From NCBI GenBank assembly GCA_002715765.1, contig PAZY01000056.1, positions 1-33,510 of the forward strand: a DNA stretch of 33,510 nt. Reading direction: 5' to 3'. A program made the translations under genes and the position numbers. The notes beneath the pieces are model-generated. The model was not told where the DNA came from. It saw nothing but the letters and a program-made list of their open reading frames with translations, and did not search any database. This DNA is from Rhodobiaceae bacterium. Lineage in GTDB: Bacteria; Pseudomonadota; Alphaproteobacteria; Parvibaculales; Parvibaculaceae. Positions 25,545-33,510 of this stretch are shown here, piece by piece; the first letter of the stretch is position 1; each line of letters starts with the position of its first letter.

Positions 25545-25562
25545 TCAATTGTGTCAATTGTA
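25545..25562. repeat. 9-bp direct repeat upstream of the protease operon
   Basis: TCAATTGTG is followed at once by TCAATTGTA, each holding the palindrome CAATTG. Read on the minus strand it contains TTGACA, a perfect -35 hexamer, but I see no matching -10. It could be an operator or a chance match. Confidence 0.3.
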
Positions 25563-25587
25563 AGAAGCCCCCGCAAGCTGAAAGTTT

Positions 25588-26694
25588 TTATCGAAGCTCA
25601 GTTGTCAGGGCGGCACAGACAGCGCCGATTCCCGAGGCAGAAAGGTCTGCCGACAAGGGTAAGCCCAACACATGATCCGCCAACCGATCCGTAATCGGAA
25701 GAGGATCGCGGGGAGAATCTGTAAAGGCGGGTTGCGCATGGCACCCGCGCCCCCACCATTGCCGCGTTTCAATATGGTGTTTGTTGAGAGCGGTTCGTAG
25801 GTGCGCAGAACCTGTTGGTGTCATGACATTGAACGTACTGGAGACAGTAGAGCTGGCGAGGCCGGGCATTGTGGAAAGCATGGGCAGGGTTGCAAACGCC
25901 TCCCCGTACAGTGCTTGCGCCCGGGCAAAACCGGCACGCCGTTCCGGCCATTCGTCGAGCGCGGCCAGGCCAACCGCACAATGATACTCAGAGAGCTTCC
26001 CGTTTGTGCCGTCAAGAATAGCCTCGCGTCCGCCGTCAAATCCGAAATTCTTGTAGATGTACAACAGGCGGGCGAGGGTAGGGTCGCCGGTAAGAACCAT
26101 ACCGCCTTCCTCGATGCCGAAGGTTTTTGTTGCATGCAGGCTGACAATGATCGGCACTTCTGATTGCGAGGTCAGGCCGGATTGTATCAGACCGTCAAAG
26201 CTTGCTGCGGCATCAATGATGACGGGTAGACCGGTCTGTCGGGTGACATGGTTCCAGGCTTGCAAGTTGGGAACTTGTCCAAACGGAGCAACCGGGACAA
26301 GGGCGGCAAACGTATCAAGATCGGGGCGCGCCAGAACGGCCTCGGGCGAAAGTGCCCAGCTGTCTTCATCCACATCCGCAAAATGCGGTTCCAGCCCGGC
26401 GGCGCGGGCGGCCAGTGCCGTCGCCGGAAAGGTCCATGATGGCATGAGGCATTTTCTTTGCGGTGTGTGGCGGGCCATCGCCGCAAGCGTGATTTGCAGC
26501 GCCATCGTTCCGCTGGAAAACAGGATCGGCTTTGTCGTCGCCAGACCAAAAAGGGCGGCAAGCCGCGCTTGGAAAGTCTGTTCAAGAGGCCCATTGTTTG
26601 AATACCAGCGGGCCTCATCAATCATTTCAAGGTAAGGCAGAAGGCGTTGTGCCTTAGGCAACAGGGGACGCATAACCGGAATGTCTGCAGCCAT
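25588..26694 (-). CDS. DegT/DnrJ/EryC1/StrS-family PLP aminotransferase
   Basis: 368 residues, standard length. Family features: ILFSSGTMALQITLAAM near the N-terminus (phosphate-binding Ser-Gly-Thr), PSWTFPATALAARAAG, IIDAAASFDG with Asp161 that contacts the pyridine nitrogen, and SLHATKTFGIEEGGM with the PLP-binding Lys190. Known: these enzymes aminate keto-sugar nucleotides for surface polysaccharides or antibiotics, or in some cases act as sugar dehydratases. GGTGAG stands a few bases before the ATG. It is followed on the same strand (upstream in the operon) by the TylF-like and WbqC-like genes, which fits glycan synthesis. The sugar cannot be told; the Lys shows aminotransferase chemistry is possible. 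Confidence 0.9.
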   Translation of the reverse strand: MAADIPVMRPLLPKAQRLLPYLEMIDEARWYSNNGPLEQTFQARLAALFGLATTKPILFSSGTMALQITLAAMARHTPQRKCLMPSWTFPATALAARAAGLEPHFADVDEDSWALSPEAVLARPDLDTFAALVPVAPFGQVPNLQAWNHVTRQTGLPVIIDAAASFDGLIQSGLTSQSEVPIIVSLHATKTFGIEEGGMVLTGDPTLARLLYIYKNFGFDGGREAILDGTNGKLSEYHCAVGLAALDEWPERRAGFARAQALYGEAFATLPMLSTMPGLASSTVSSTFNVMTPTGSAHLRTALNKHHIETRQWWGRGCHAQPAFTDSPRDPLPITDRLADHVLGLPLSADLSASGIGAVCAALTTELR

Positions 26695-26758
26695 GATCTC
26701 ACCCGTTAAAACCGGCAGCGTACAAAACAGTGCCAGAAAACATTAGAAGGAACCATCA

Positions 26759-27550
26759 TCAAGCTTCGCCCTTGACGAAATAGGCGTGCGGCACAGCGGA
26801 GAAGGGAAATTTTTGCATGCGCGGAACGCCGCCCAAAGGCTTGAAATAGGATTCAATCGCATCTGCCTCACCCTGCCAGGGCGGCATGCCGTACGAATTG
26901 AAAGCGACAATACCACCGGGCAGTACGAGTGGGTAAAGGTGCTCCAGCGCGGCAACCGTCGGTTCATATGGTCCGATGTCGAAATAGAGCATGGACAGGC
27001 GTACCCCCATGTTCCGGGCAGCAAAATCAGAAACCGTATCGGTAATATCACCGTCGATAATGCGACAGCGCTCTACACCCGGCAGCATGTTGTCCGCCGT
27101 ATGAAGGTCGATCAGTTCTTTCAGAAAATCCCCGTCAGAGACCATTCGCCCGATTGTATTATCGATCCAGGCTGCCGCGGAGCCGTCCTCTTTGGTCAGG
27201 TTCTTATAGCCTTGAAAATGATCGAACCCGTAAACCATGCGTGTCCGGTCGCCGGGGCAGAACGTTTCAAGCAGATTGCCCCAGGTGAAAAGCCCTGAGC
27301 CACGAAAGACGCCAAGCTCGGCGATCGAACCGGGAAGATGTTCAATTTTCTTGAACAGTTCATATCGACAAAGAAGGCGCGGCAGGTCACGCCGGCGGAT
27401 AAAGGCTGCATAGTCCAGCAGGACATCTTTGAGAGACAGGCCGGACCGGCTGATGAGGTCCTCAAGTTTTGTCCAATGATCGGAATCACGGCGATCATAT
27501 CCCGCGCGTGTCTCTGTATCGAGTTTAGGGCCCGAGGAATGCTGGCTCAT
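26759..27550 (-). CDS. TylF/MycF-like O-methyltransferase
   Basis: 263 residues. The SAM site is IAELGVFRGSGLFTW (about 77-90). The TylF/macrocin-O-methyltransferase signature follows: LYFDIGPYEPTVAALEHLYP with Asp191 and then PGGIVAFNSYG. In the metal-dependent members the latter motif reads D-D/E-Y-G, so the second acidic metal ligands appear to be replaced by Asn218-Ser219. Known: TylF-type enzymes methylate sugar hydroxyls of macrolides, and relatives act on surface glycans. It lies between the aminotransferase and WbqC-like genes on the same strand with gaps of 64 and 45 bp. Inference: methylates a sugar of the same glycan, possibly without a full metal site. No clear ribosome site is seen before the ATG. 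Confidence 0.85.
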   Translation of the reverse strand: MSQHSSGPKLDTETRAGYDRRDSDHWTKLEDLISRSGLSLKDVLLDYAAFIRRRDLPRLLCRYELFKKIEHLPGSIAELGVFRGSGLFTWGNLLETFCPGDRTRMVYGFDHFQGYKNLTKEDGSAAAWIDNTIGRMVSDGDFLKELIDLHTADNMLPGVERCRIIDGDITDTVSDFAARNMGVRLSMLYFDIGPYEPTVAALEHLYPLVLPGGIVAFNSYGMPPWQGEADAIESYFKPLGGVPRMQKFPFSAVPHAYFVKGEA

Positions 27551-27595
27551 GTCAGTCTGTGTCCCATTAGTGAGTGTACCTGATAGGGGTGCGCA

Positions 27596-28228
27596 TTAGC
27601 CAAGTCTAGCCGAAGTCGGCGGTGTAAGAAGATCAAAAAGGATGCTCCAATAGCTTCCCTCGTAAGGCGGTAGAAATCGCAACTCGATCCCCTCCTTATG
27701 AAAGGCCTCTGCCGCGTAGAGGTTCTGACCGCCAGGCGCGTTCAGATAGGATGAGGCACCCAGTGCCTTGCAGATGGCGATGATTCGATCCTGACCGCGC
27801 AATTGGGGGGCAATAGCCAGCTCACTGGACCGGATTGTAGGACAATCGATCTGAAGTGAACGGCAGCATAGATCAAGTGATCTGCCAAGCCACGGAACAA
27901 GAGGGCCGGCGACCGTGGCAAACAATGCTTCCCACTCGTCCGGCAAATTCTGGAGGAGTGGAAATTTTCGCCGTGCTGTCGCAAGGCGGGACACAGCATC
28001 CTCCGCGAAACACAATGTCTGGATGGTCGCCTGTCGGTCAGCAGGTGCGAGAGGCAGTGTCAGCCATTGCGGTTGCCTCTTATGGTCCGGCAGCCGGTTC
28101 CGATGCACATATCCGCGTCGCGGAAATTGCACACAATCGTAAATAACGAACAGGTCGGTCTCGGCAAAGAGCCTGAAATATCCGGCGTACGGCACGAAAT
28201 AGGGTTGCATGATGGCGATACGGGACAT
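27596..28228 (-). CDS. WbqC-like protein
   Basis: 210 residues from MSRIAIMQPY, chosen over an ATG seven codons earlier because AGGTGAG lies about 9 bp before it and the family usually starts with this block. Conserved parts: IAIMQPYFVPYAGYFRL, DLFVIYDCVQFPRRGYVHRN and, near the end, LGASSYLNAPGGQNLY with FLPPYEGSYWSILFDLL. Known: WbqC-family genes occur in O-antigen and other polysaccharide clusters, with a role that is not firmly set (aminoacylation or amino-sugar modification is suggested). It is first in the leftward arm of the divergent cluster; the palindrome at 28252-28268 lies just upstream. Confidence 0.88.
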   Translation of the reverse strand: MSRIAIMQPYFVPYAGYFRLFAETDLFVIYDCVQFPRRGYVHRNRLPDHKRQPQWLTLPLAPADRQATIQTLCFAEDAVSRLATARRKFPLLQNLPDEWEALFATVAGPLVPWLGRSLDLCCRSLQIDCPTIRSSELAIAPQLRGQDRIIAICKALGASSYLNAPGGQNLYAAEAFHKEGIELRFLPPYEGSYWSILFDLLTPPTSARLG

Positions 28229-28251
28229 GGGCGCAGTCTCACCTGTCATTC

Positions 28252-28268
28252 CTTAACAGCTTGTTAAG
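28252..28268. promoter_or_regulatory. perfect palindrome between divergent glycan genes
   Basis: CTTAACA-GCT-TGTTAAG is a perfect 7-bp inverted repeat around three bases, midway between the WbqC-like and glycosyltransferase starts. TATACAAT, a good -10 for the rightward gene, follows directly. It looks like an operator serving both directions. Confidence 0.5.
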
Positions 28269-28315
28269 TATACAATCAGTAGCATTCCCGCCAAAAGCAG
28301 AGCAAGGAAACACAT

Positions 28316-29443
28316 ATGGGATGCGTCCTCTTCTTCGTGGGTCAGAGCGCCAACAATGCGATCTCTGACACTGTCAGACGGGACGCTGCGTGCCTGGCTA
28401 AACGGGGAAAGCAGGTCACGATTGTGGACCTGACCCAGCCGCTCGAACTTCCAGACCCCGCCGACGTCGACATGATCGTGAGCTATCAGGCATGGGGGCA
28501 TGACCTGACAACGGCTGACGGGCACCGATATGCGGATCTGGCTGGCTGTCCTTTCATCGTCGTCCTGGGGGATCACCCCATCCATCATGCGGCGCGTATT
28601 CTCGCCTGTCCGAAAACGAGTGTCTTCTGTGTCGGTTCCCAAAACCAGATGACATTCCTGCGTGATGTGCTGAATGTGTCGGGCGACATTCATTTGCTAC
28701 CTGCCGGCATGTTTGCAGAACAGGTGAAGCGGGACGGCCCGCGGGATATCGGAGCGCTGGTCATTGGCCATGCGCAGGACCCGGCCGCGTTCCTTGCCGC
28801 TCAGAAACTCCCCCCTGCGTTGAACGAAATCATTGCAGCATTTGCCGAGCGCCCCTTGTCGGAGCCTGATGTTGATCCGATCATGGATTATATGCGCTCG
28901 GGGTTTGACAGGGTCATGCAGATCGTTGGGAACGAAGCCTCCGCAGTTAGCGTCGGGCGATTGATCGATCTGGTATCCCGGCGACATTTCCGCTGGCGCT
29001 ACTTTCAGGTGCTCAGAAAAATGCCCGTCACGTTCGTTGGCGATGATTGGGAGAAAATCCCGCGCGAGGGGGATGATGCCTTTACGGCGCAGCCTTCAAT
29101 ACCTTTCAAGGCGCTGGCGGAGGTTTATGCCCGTGCCCGGATCTGTCTCAACCTGCACCCGCCATATTATGACTTTCATGAGCGGCTCATTGATGCCATG
29201 ACCCAAGGTGCAGCGGTCGCCACACCAGAAACCGCGCTGCTTCAATCCAGATTTGATTTTGGTCAAAACATCCTGGCCTTGCCGGTGAAAGTGGAAGAGA
29301 CAGGCCCCTGGCTGGAGGCACAGCTTAGCGAGCCCGCAGCTCTCGCCACGATAGGGCAGGCTGGGCGCGAAATTGTAGAACGTGAGTATGGTTATGAAAA
29401 ACCGGTCGATCTGTTTCTGGGCGTTCTGGCGGCAAAGGGTTGA
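28316..29443 (+). CDS. glycosyltransferase, CgeB/GT-B type
   Basis: 375 residues. The first half is a Rossmann-like domain (VLFFVGQSANNAI, MIVSYQAWG). The second half has the GT-B C-terminal domain of the Glyco_trans_1_2 type: MPVTFVGDDW, then FKALAEVYARARICLNLHPP and HERLIDAMTQGAAVATPET, where the nucleotide-sugar-binding Glu/acid-rich segment normally sits, and a helical end with EREYGYEK. No membrane helix is seen; probably peripheral and cytoplasmic. It opens the rightward arm of the glycan cluster, 87 bp from the divergent WbqC-like gene. Donor and acceptor are unknown. The N-terminal half is divergent, so family placement rests mainly on the C-terminal half. Confidence 0.8.
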   Translation: MGCVLFFVGQSANNAISDTVRRDAACLAKRGKQVTIVDLTQPLELPDPADVDMIVSYQAWGHDLTTADGHRYADLAGCPFIVVLGDHPIHHAARILACPKTSVFCVGSQNQMTFLRDVLNVSGDIHLLPAGMFAEQVKRDGPRDIGALVIGHAQDPAAFLAAQKLPPALNEIIAAFAERPLSEPDVDPIMDYMRSGFDRVMQIVGNEASAVSVGRLIDLVSRRHFRWRYFQVLRKMPVTFVGDDWEKIPREGDDAFTAQPSIPFKALAEVYARARICLNLHPPYYDFHERLIDAMTQGAAVATPETALLQSRFDFGQNILALPVKVEETGPWLEAQLSEPAALATIGQAGREIVEREYGYEKPVDLFLGVLAAKG

Positions 29444-29554
29444 ACCGGAAAGTCGTAACCACGCCCGCGCAACAAACTGAGACGCTTCTCACCATGGGCG
29501 GGTTGATTTTGCTAAACTGCGGATTCTGTTTCCTATGATCAAGGCGTAAGAGCA

Positions 29555-30985
29555 ATGGGTTTGGATGTTCAGTTCATTACACATGCAACACTGAAAATTC
29601 GCGGTGCATTTGGCACGCTCCTATGTGATCCCTGGTTTCTGAACGAACCGGTTTATAATCTCAGCACCTGGAAATACCCGGCAGCCCGGGTCGCACCCGA
29701 GGACGTGGTGCGGGATATCGATTATCTCTTCATTACACATACGCACGAAGACCATTTCCACATCCCGTCCATCAACCACATTGATCGCAACGTCTCGGTT
29801 TTGCTGCCGGCCTATGATGAACATCCCTCATTGCGCGCCCATACGTCCGAGCGTGTCATGCGCGAACTGGGGTTTCATAATATCCGGCGGCTGAAGAGCT
29901 GGGAGACCTGTCATCTGGGCGGTGTGACCCCGCTGACGCGCATTCCCTCTGCGGTTGAAAGAGATCATGACTGGGAAAACTCAGGCTTCGTCATCGAAAG
30001 CCCGGATTGTGTTCTGCTCAACATGAACGACAACGTGAACGATGTAGCGCTTTGCCGGGAGATCAGGGAGAAGTGGCCGGAAATTGATATCGCCTTCATT
30101 CAAAGCGGTGGTGTGACGGAGTTTCCCGGTTGCTTCCGCATGTCGGAGGCCGAGATGCGCAAACACGCCTCAGAGCGGAAAACAGGTTTCGCGGACCAGC
30201 GGCGCACACTTGACCATATCCGGCCGAAAAGAGTGGCGCCGTTTGCGGGTGATTTCTGTTGGCTGGATGAGAAATATTTCCACTACAATTGGGCCAACAG
30301 GACAACCCCAAGTCTGTTTGAACAGATGATGGACAATGATTATGGAGACTCAGGGTGCGAGCTGGTCCAGCTCTATCCCGGCGACACCTGGAATGTGGCG
30401 GGAGGGATCAAGCGCTTCGGCCCTATCCCGGATTTCGATCATATGCTGGATGAAATTTCTCAACTCAAGGAGCGCTTCAAACCGCGGGTCGATGCGATTG
30501 ACGAGTTCCTGCGTGACGTCAGTTATGATCGTTTTGAAGAACGGAGCCGCATCCGTACCGCACAGATCGAAAAGCAGATAACGAAGGAATATATCGACTT
30601 CTCATTCCGGTTTCGTGTGGTGATTGAAGGCGCGCGCGCAGGCTTCTCCTTTGTTATGGCGGCAAGCCCCGAGGACGGTTTCACAATTCGCTGGGCTGAT
30701 GACGGGCCCGTGGGCCAGACGCTTTATGTGGCAGAAAACATCTGGGCTTCCGTCCTCGCCGGAAAACTCATGTGGCACATTATCCAGTGGGTGAGCGAGG
30801 TCGAGCAGCATGTGGATTTCTCTCGGGACATTGCACGTTTCTGGGCGTGGCTCGATAATCATCTGGACCTGAACTCCAAAAATATTCAGGCCGTGCTGGA
30901 TCCGCTTCTGGTCCCCGAAGGGGAATGCGGCATCCGCCCTACCTACGCAAGTTTCCCCATACCGGGGGAGTGGGACGCAGACTGA
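29555..30985 (+). CDS. metallo-beta-lactamase-fold protein like CMP-Neu5Ac hydroxylase
   Basis: 476 residues. An N-terminal UlaG-like metallo-beta-lactamase domain opens with VQFITHATLKI and DPWFLNEP and carries the metal motif THTHEDHFH (His62, His64, Asp66, His67). DDYGDSGCELVQLYPGDTW in the middle and a C-terminal domain of about 150 residues (FRFRVVIEGARAGFSFVM onward) resemble the part of vertebrate-type CMP-N-acetylneuraminate hydroxylase after its Rieske domain. No Rieske domain is present (no CxH...CxxH). Known: that hydroxylase turns Neu5Ac into Neu5Gc using both parts. Inference: it may hydrolyse or hydroxylate a sugar-nucleotide or lipid-linked sugar. A 111-bp gap with only a weak promoter candidate (TTGCTA, then TATGAT at 29534) precedes it. 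Confidence 0.82.
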   Translation: MGLDVQFITHATLKIRGAFGTLLCDPWFLNEPVYNLSTWKYPAARVAPEDVVRDIDYLFITHTHEDHFHIPSINHIDRNVSVLLPAYDEHPSLRAHTSERVMRELGFHNIRRLKSWETCHLGGVTPLTRIPSAVERDHDWENSGFVIESPDCVLLNMNDNVNDVALCREIREKWPEIDIAFIQSGGVTEFPGCFRMSEAEMRKHASERKTGFADQRRTLDHIRPKRVAPFAGDFCWLDEKYFHYNWANRTTPSLFEQMMDNDYGDSGCELVQLYPGDTWNVAGGIKRFGPIPDFDHMLDEISQLKERFKPRVDAIDEFLRDVSYDRFEERSRIRTAQIEKQITKEYIDFSFRFRVVIEGARAGFSFVMAASPEDGFTIRWADDGPVGQTLYVAENIWASVLAGKLMWHIIQWVSEVEQHVDFSRDIARFWAWLDNHLDLNSKNIQAVLDPLLVPEGECGIRPTYASFPIPGEWDAD

Positions 30986-31027
30986 CAGAAGAACGTACAA
31001 ACTGTCAGCGAGAGGGGTGAAAGAACC

Positions 31028-32035
31028 ATGATGCGCGCGCGGTTGATCTCTGGTCATGATGCAGAGGGTTGGGCGGCAGCACTGGACGGGTTGGCGCACG
31101 GTATCGCTCACACGCACCGGTTTGCCACGCTGATGGGACACAATCAGGAAGCAAGCGTTCATCTGTTTGTTGCCGAAAACGCAAACGGCAAGGCCGTATG
31201 CCCGATTGCGGAACGGGCCTTTGACGGTGCACGCGATGTCTACTCGCCATACGGGTTTGGCGGCTTTGTCGGCGCAGGGGACCTGTCAAACCTGCGTGCG
31301 GCCTGGACCTTGTTTGCACAGGAACGCGCTTATGTGGCGTCCTACATCATGCAGAACCCCGCATTCATCCCGCCGGACTTTGAAACCCTCTGGGCGGATT
31401 GTCTGCACAAGGCCAGGCCGATTTACATGATCGACCTGACATTGCCGGAGGACACACGCCTGAAAGCTGTTTCAAGTCGCAAGCGTGTGGAGCTGAAACG
31501 CTGGCTGGCGACCGCACAACCTGAATATGATCAGGGCGTGTTGGCGCAGGCTTTTGTGGAGCTTTACCCGGGTTTTGCCAAACGGCGAAACATGCCAGCG
31601 CTTTATCATTTTTCCAAAGAGACACTAGAGCAGCTCGTCACACTTCCGGATACCTGCCTGGTAGGTGTGCGGGGGGCGGACAGGCAGGTCGGCTGTGTTG
31701 CTCTGCTGAGCACAAACGCCGCGTGTGGAGATTACCTGTTTATGGCTTCCTCGCCGCAAGGGGAGAAGGATGGTGCGGGAACGCTGTGGTTGGGCCTGCG
31801 GACACAGGCGGCACGGGGTGTCCGTTTGTGCAATCTGGGGGGCGGGATCCAGAACGAAGATGGCGTCGCGGAAATGAAACGCAGGCTCGGCGGGCAGGTG
31901 CATGAGGTAACAACCATTCAACAAGTGTTTGATGCGCCCCGATATCAGGCCTTGTGTACAAGCGCGGGCGTGGCGGCGGATGATGGAAGGTTCTTCCCGG
32001 CATATCACGCACCGGCTTCAGGACGCCGCGTTTGA
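31028..32035 (+). CDS. FemAB/GNAT-like acyltransferase
   Basis: 335 residues with two GNAT-like halves of the FemAB type (Acetyltransf_6): an N-terminal half with HLFVAENANGKAVCPIAER and DVYSPYGFGGFVG, and a C-terminal half with CLVGVRGADRQVGCVALLS and GAGTLWLGLRTQAARGVRLCNLGGG. The C-terminal end KRRLGG-x-VHEV is typical of the family. Known: these enzymes transfer an acyl or aminoacyl group onto an amine of a sugar or peptidoglycan precursor. GAGAGGGG precedes a double ATG (31028 and 31031). It lies 42 bp after the metallo-beta-lactamase-fold gene in the same direction. Inference: acylates the amino group placed by the DegT-type aminotransferase of this cluster. Confidence 0.85.
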   Translation: MMRARLISGHDAEGWAAALDGLAHGIAHTHRFATLMGHNQEASVHLFVAENANGKAVCPIAERAFDGARDVYSPYGFGGFVGAGDLSNLRAAWTLFAQERAYVASYIMQNPAFIPPDFETLWADCLHKARPIYMIDLTLPEDTRLKAVSSRKRVELKRWLATAQPEYDQGVLAQAFVELYPGFAKRRNMPALYHFSKETLEQLVTLPDTCLVGVRGADRQVGCVALLSTNAACGDYLFMASSPQGEKDGAGTLWLGLRTQAARGVRLCNLGGGIQNEDGVAEMKRRLGGQVHEVTTIQQVFDAPRYQALCTSAGVAADDGRFFPAYHAPASGRRV

Positions 32036-32055
32036 CGCCCCGTAGCGCTTTGGTA

Positions 32056-33501
32056 TCAGAGTGCTTGCGTGATGGTCAGGCCCTGTAGAATTTGGTCATT
32101 CAACATATCGGCTTTCAGATCGTTGAGTGTGCCGATCAGGACGGGGGAAACACCGCGTGCTTCCAGTGCCGTGCGGGCCGCACGTAAGTTCTGCCGGTTT
32201 GTCTGGCTGGGGGCGATGATTTTCACTTCATTTTCAGCACGAAGACGCGTGAGGGAGGCACCTTCCCGCAGCAGGCCCAGTTGGGCGAGGGTGGAAGGTG
32301 CGTCAAACGCGTCGCAGACGTTTGGCCCTCCTGTCATTTCCAGCGCCAGAATAGCATGACCGTCGCGCGCGCCCTCTCCCGCGCGACTGACGCGATAGAC
32401 TGGGGTGCCAGGGTCAAACACCATGACAGTATCGAGATCAGAAAGCAGATCATCCTGCGCTATCTCGACCCAGACAATGGCAATGGGAAGCTTCTCGACG
32501 GGGGCTTCAATGCCCGCAAGATCAAAATAATGATCAACAGACACACCCAGCGTAAAGGGACAGGACCAGTGAAGCGGCGGACCGTCCACCTGTGCCGCGA
32601 CAATCTGGCCCTTCTCGTTGGCAAGCGATGTAAGTCGGTTGTGTGAAATCTGCCGGATATTTTCAGCACCATCCACCTTTGCAACCAGTTGGGACACAAA
32701 GGCACCGAAATGCCCGGCGGCAGGGTAGAAATACGTCACCGCCGGCCGCGCCCGGTCGATCACCTGCCGGGCTCCCTGATTGACAGTGCGCGGAAAGAAC
32801 AGGGGCGTCCAGATTTTGGCGGTGAGGTCGGCCGGCATGTCCTTCCATCCGTCTGCATAAAGCTTTTGTGCAAAGGGTTCGATAAAACGGGCATGGAATG
32901 TCGGACCATGATTGATCAGGGAAGCATGTTCAAGCCGGGTCCCGGCCAGGTCAGGCCAACGACCAAGACCCAATGTATAGGGTGACGGGGCGTCGCTGGA
33001 GAGAAGGTTATCCGTTTCCTGAATAATCCGCGCCAGATCACCCGGTGACACAAGGTGCTTGAGCGAGGTCAGGTCAAGCGACGTCGCAAAATCAGGGACG
33101 AGCTTTCCTCCATAGCTGAGCTGGGGGGGATGAGTGGGCGACAATGCAAGCGCCAGCACATTCTCGATGAACGTGCGGGCATGACCGGCGAAAGGACGCG
33201 TGCGGGCGCCAAGTTGATAGTGCGCAAGCGGCAGGGCGTGCATATCCTGGGTGAAGTCAAATCGCCGACACCCGACATCCAGTAAAACATTATTGTCGTG
33301 TGGCAGCGACACAAAGCCCGCGCCGACACCCTGTCGGGGGCGAAGCAGGGTCACACGCGCACCGGTGCGGGCTGCGGTGAGGGCCGCAACAAGCGAGCCG
33401 ATGCCGCCTCCGGCAACCACAAGGTCACAAGCCTCGATCTGGATGGGGGTGTCAGCGTTGGGCATGGCGGTAAAGATAGGTCGTGTATTCTCGCAGACCA
33501 T
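32056..33501 (-). CDS. FAD/NAD(P)-dependent oxidoreductase of amine-oxidase type
   Basis: 481 residues from the first ATG; a second in-frame ATG at 33465 would place the nucleotide-binding strand nearer the N-terminus and is equally likely. The start lies near the window edge. The dinucleotide-binding motif is CDLVVAGGGIGSLVAAL followed by GARVTLLRPRQ, with Arg in place of the usual ribose-binding acidic residue after the second strand. A HYQLGARTRPFAGHARTFIENV-like region and the middle segment IEPFAQKLYADGWKDMP resemble UDP-galactopyranose mutase or protoporphyrinogen-oxidase relatives. The reaction is not identified. It converges on the FemAB-like gene, 20 bp apart, and seems to belong to the same glycan cluster. 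Confidence 0.75.
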   Translation of the reverse strand: MVCENTRPIFTAMPNADTPIQIEACDLVVAGGGIGSLVAALTAARTGARVTLLRPRQGVGAGFVSLPHDNNVLLDVGCRRFDFTQDMHALPLAHYQLGARTRPFAGHARTFIENVLALALSPTHPPQLSYGGKLVPDFATSLDLTSLKHLVSPGDLARIIQETDNLLSSDAPSPYTLGLGRWPDLAGTRLEHASLINHGPTFHARFIEPFAQKLYADGWKDMPADLTAKIWTPLFFPRTVNQGARQVIDRARPAVTYFYPAAGHFGAFVSQLVAKVDGAENIRQISHNRLTSLANEKGQIVAAQVDGPPLHWSCPFTLGVSVDHYFDLAGIEAPVEKLPIAIVWVEIAQDDLLSDLDTVMVFDPGTPVYRVSRAGEGARDGHAILALEMTGGPNVCDAFDAPSTLAQLGLLREGASLTRLRAENEVKIIAPSQTNRQNLRAARTALEARGVSPVLIGTLNDLKADMLNDQILQGLTITQAL

Positions 33502-33510
33502 AGTCCGCCC

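Noticed and set aside
1-33510. tRNA, rRNA, CRISPR, insertion sequence or prophage
   Set aside because: No cloverleaf-like sequence, regular short repeat array, transposase, integrase or phage gene was recognised on reading.

Overview
The window looks like chromosomal DNA of a Gram-negative alphaproteobacterium, probably marine or aquatic. This is inferred from the moderately high GC, the TonB-dependent receptor, a DUF1302/DUF1329 pair, Yej-type transporter genes, Coq4-like and RTX-type proteins. The exact order (for example Kordiimonadales or Sphingomonadales) cannot be fixed from the sequence alone. I see 24 protein genes, no tRNA or rRNA, no CRISPR array, and no transposase or phage gene.

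Layout. (1) 1-3515: the 3' part of a large secreted calcium-binding RTX-type adhesin with an exact 79-residue repeat period, directly followed by a GNAT acyltransferase gene (stop and start codons abut). (2) 3613-13313: an iron/haem-type locus. A ChaN-family protein and a YejA-type solute-binding protein point left. A TonB-dependent receptor, YejB, a fused YejE-YejF and a HugZ-like haem-utilisation protein point right. Two Fur-box-like sites lie between the two divergent halves. I propose that it imports haem or a haem-peptide through a Yej-type ABC transporter in place of HmuTUV.

(3) 13314-22321: a catabolic or uptake regulon. It holds a cytoplasmic GH29 alpha-L-fucosidase, a DUF1302 outer-membrane protein, a DUF1329 periplasmic protein and a GPH-type symporter on the plus strand. 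A two-domain Coq4-like protein and a divergent LysR regulator follow. A 38-bp element (31/38 identical) lies both upstream of the fucosidase and, inverted, in the LysR/coq4-like promoter, which ties the two halves into one regulon. The set suggests uptake, deglycosylation and ring modification of a fucosylated (or similarly glycosylated) hydrophobic compound. This is the best candidate here for an undescribed system.

(4) 22396-25454: a tight three-gene operon of a secreted retropepsin-like protease, an inactive-transglutaminase/7TM membrane protein and a RimK-related ATP-grasp ligase. This is a known but poorly understood conserved module. (5) 25588-33501: a surface-glycan or small-molecule decoration cluster, in two divergent arms around a perfect palindrome at 28252-28268. 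It includes a DegT/DnrJ aminotransferase, a TylF-like methyltransferase, a WbqC-like protein, a glycosyltransferase, a CMP-Neu5Ac-hydroxylase-like metallo-beta-lactamase-fold protein, a FemAB-like acyltransferase and an FAD-type oxidoreductase. No single product can be named.
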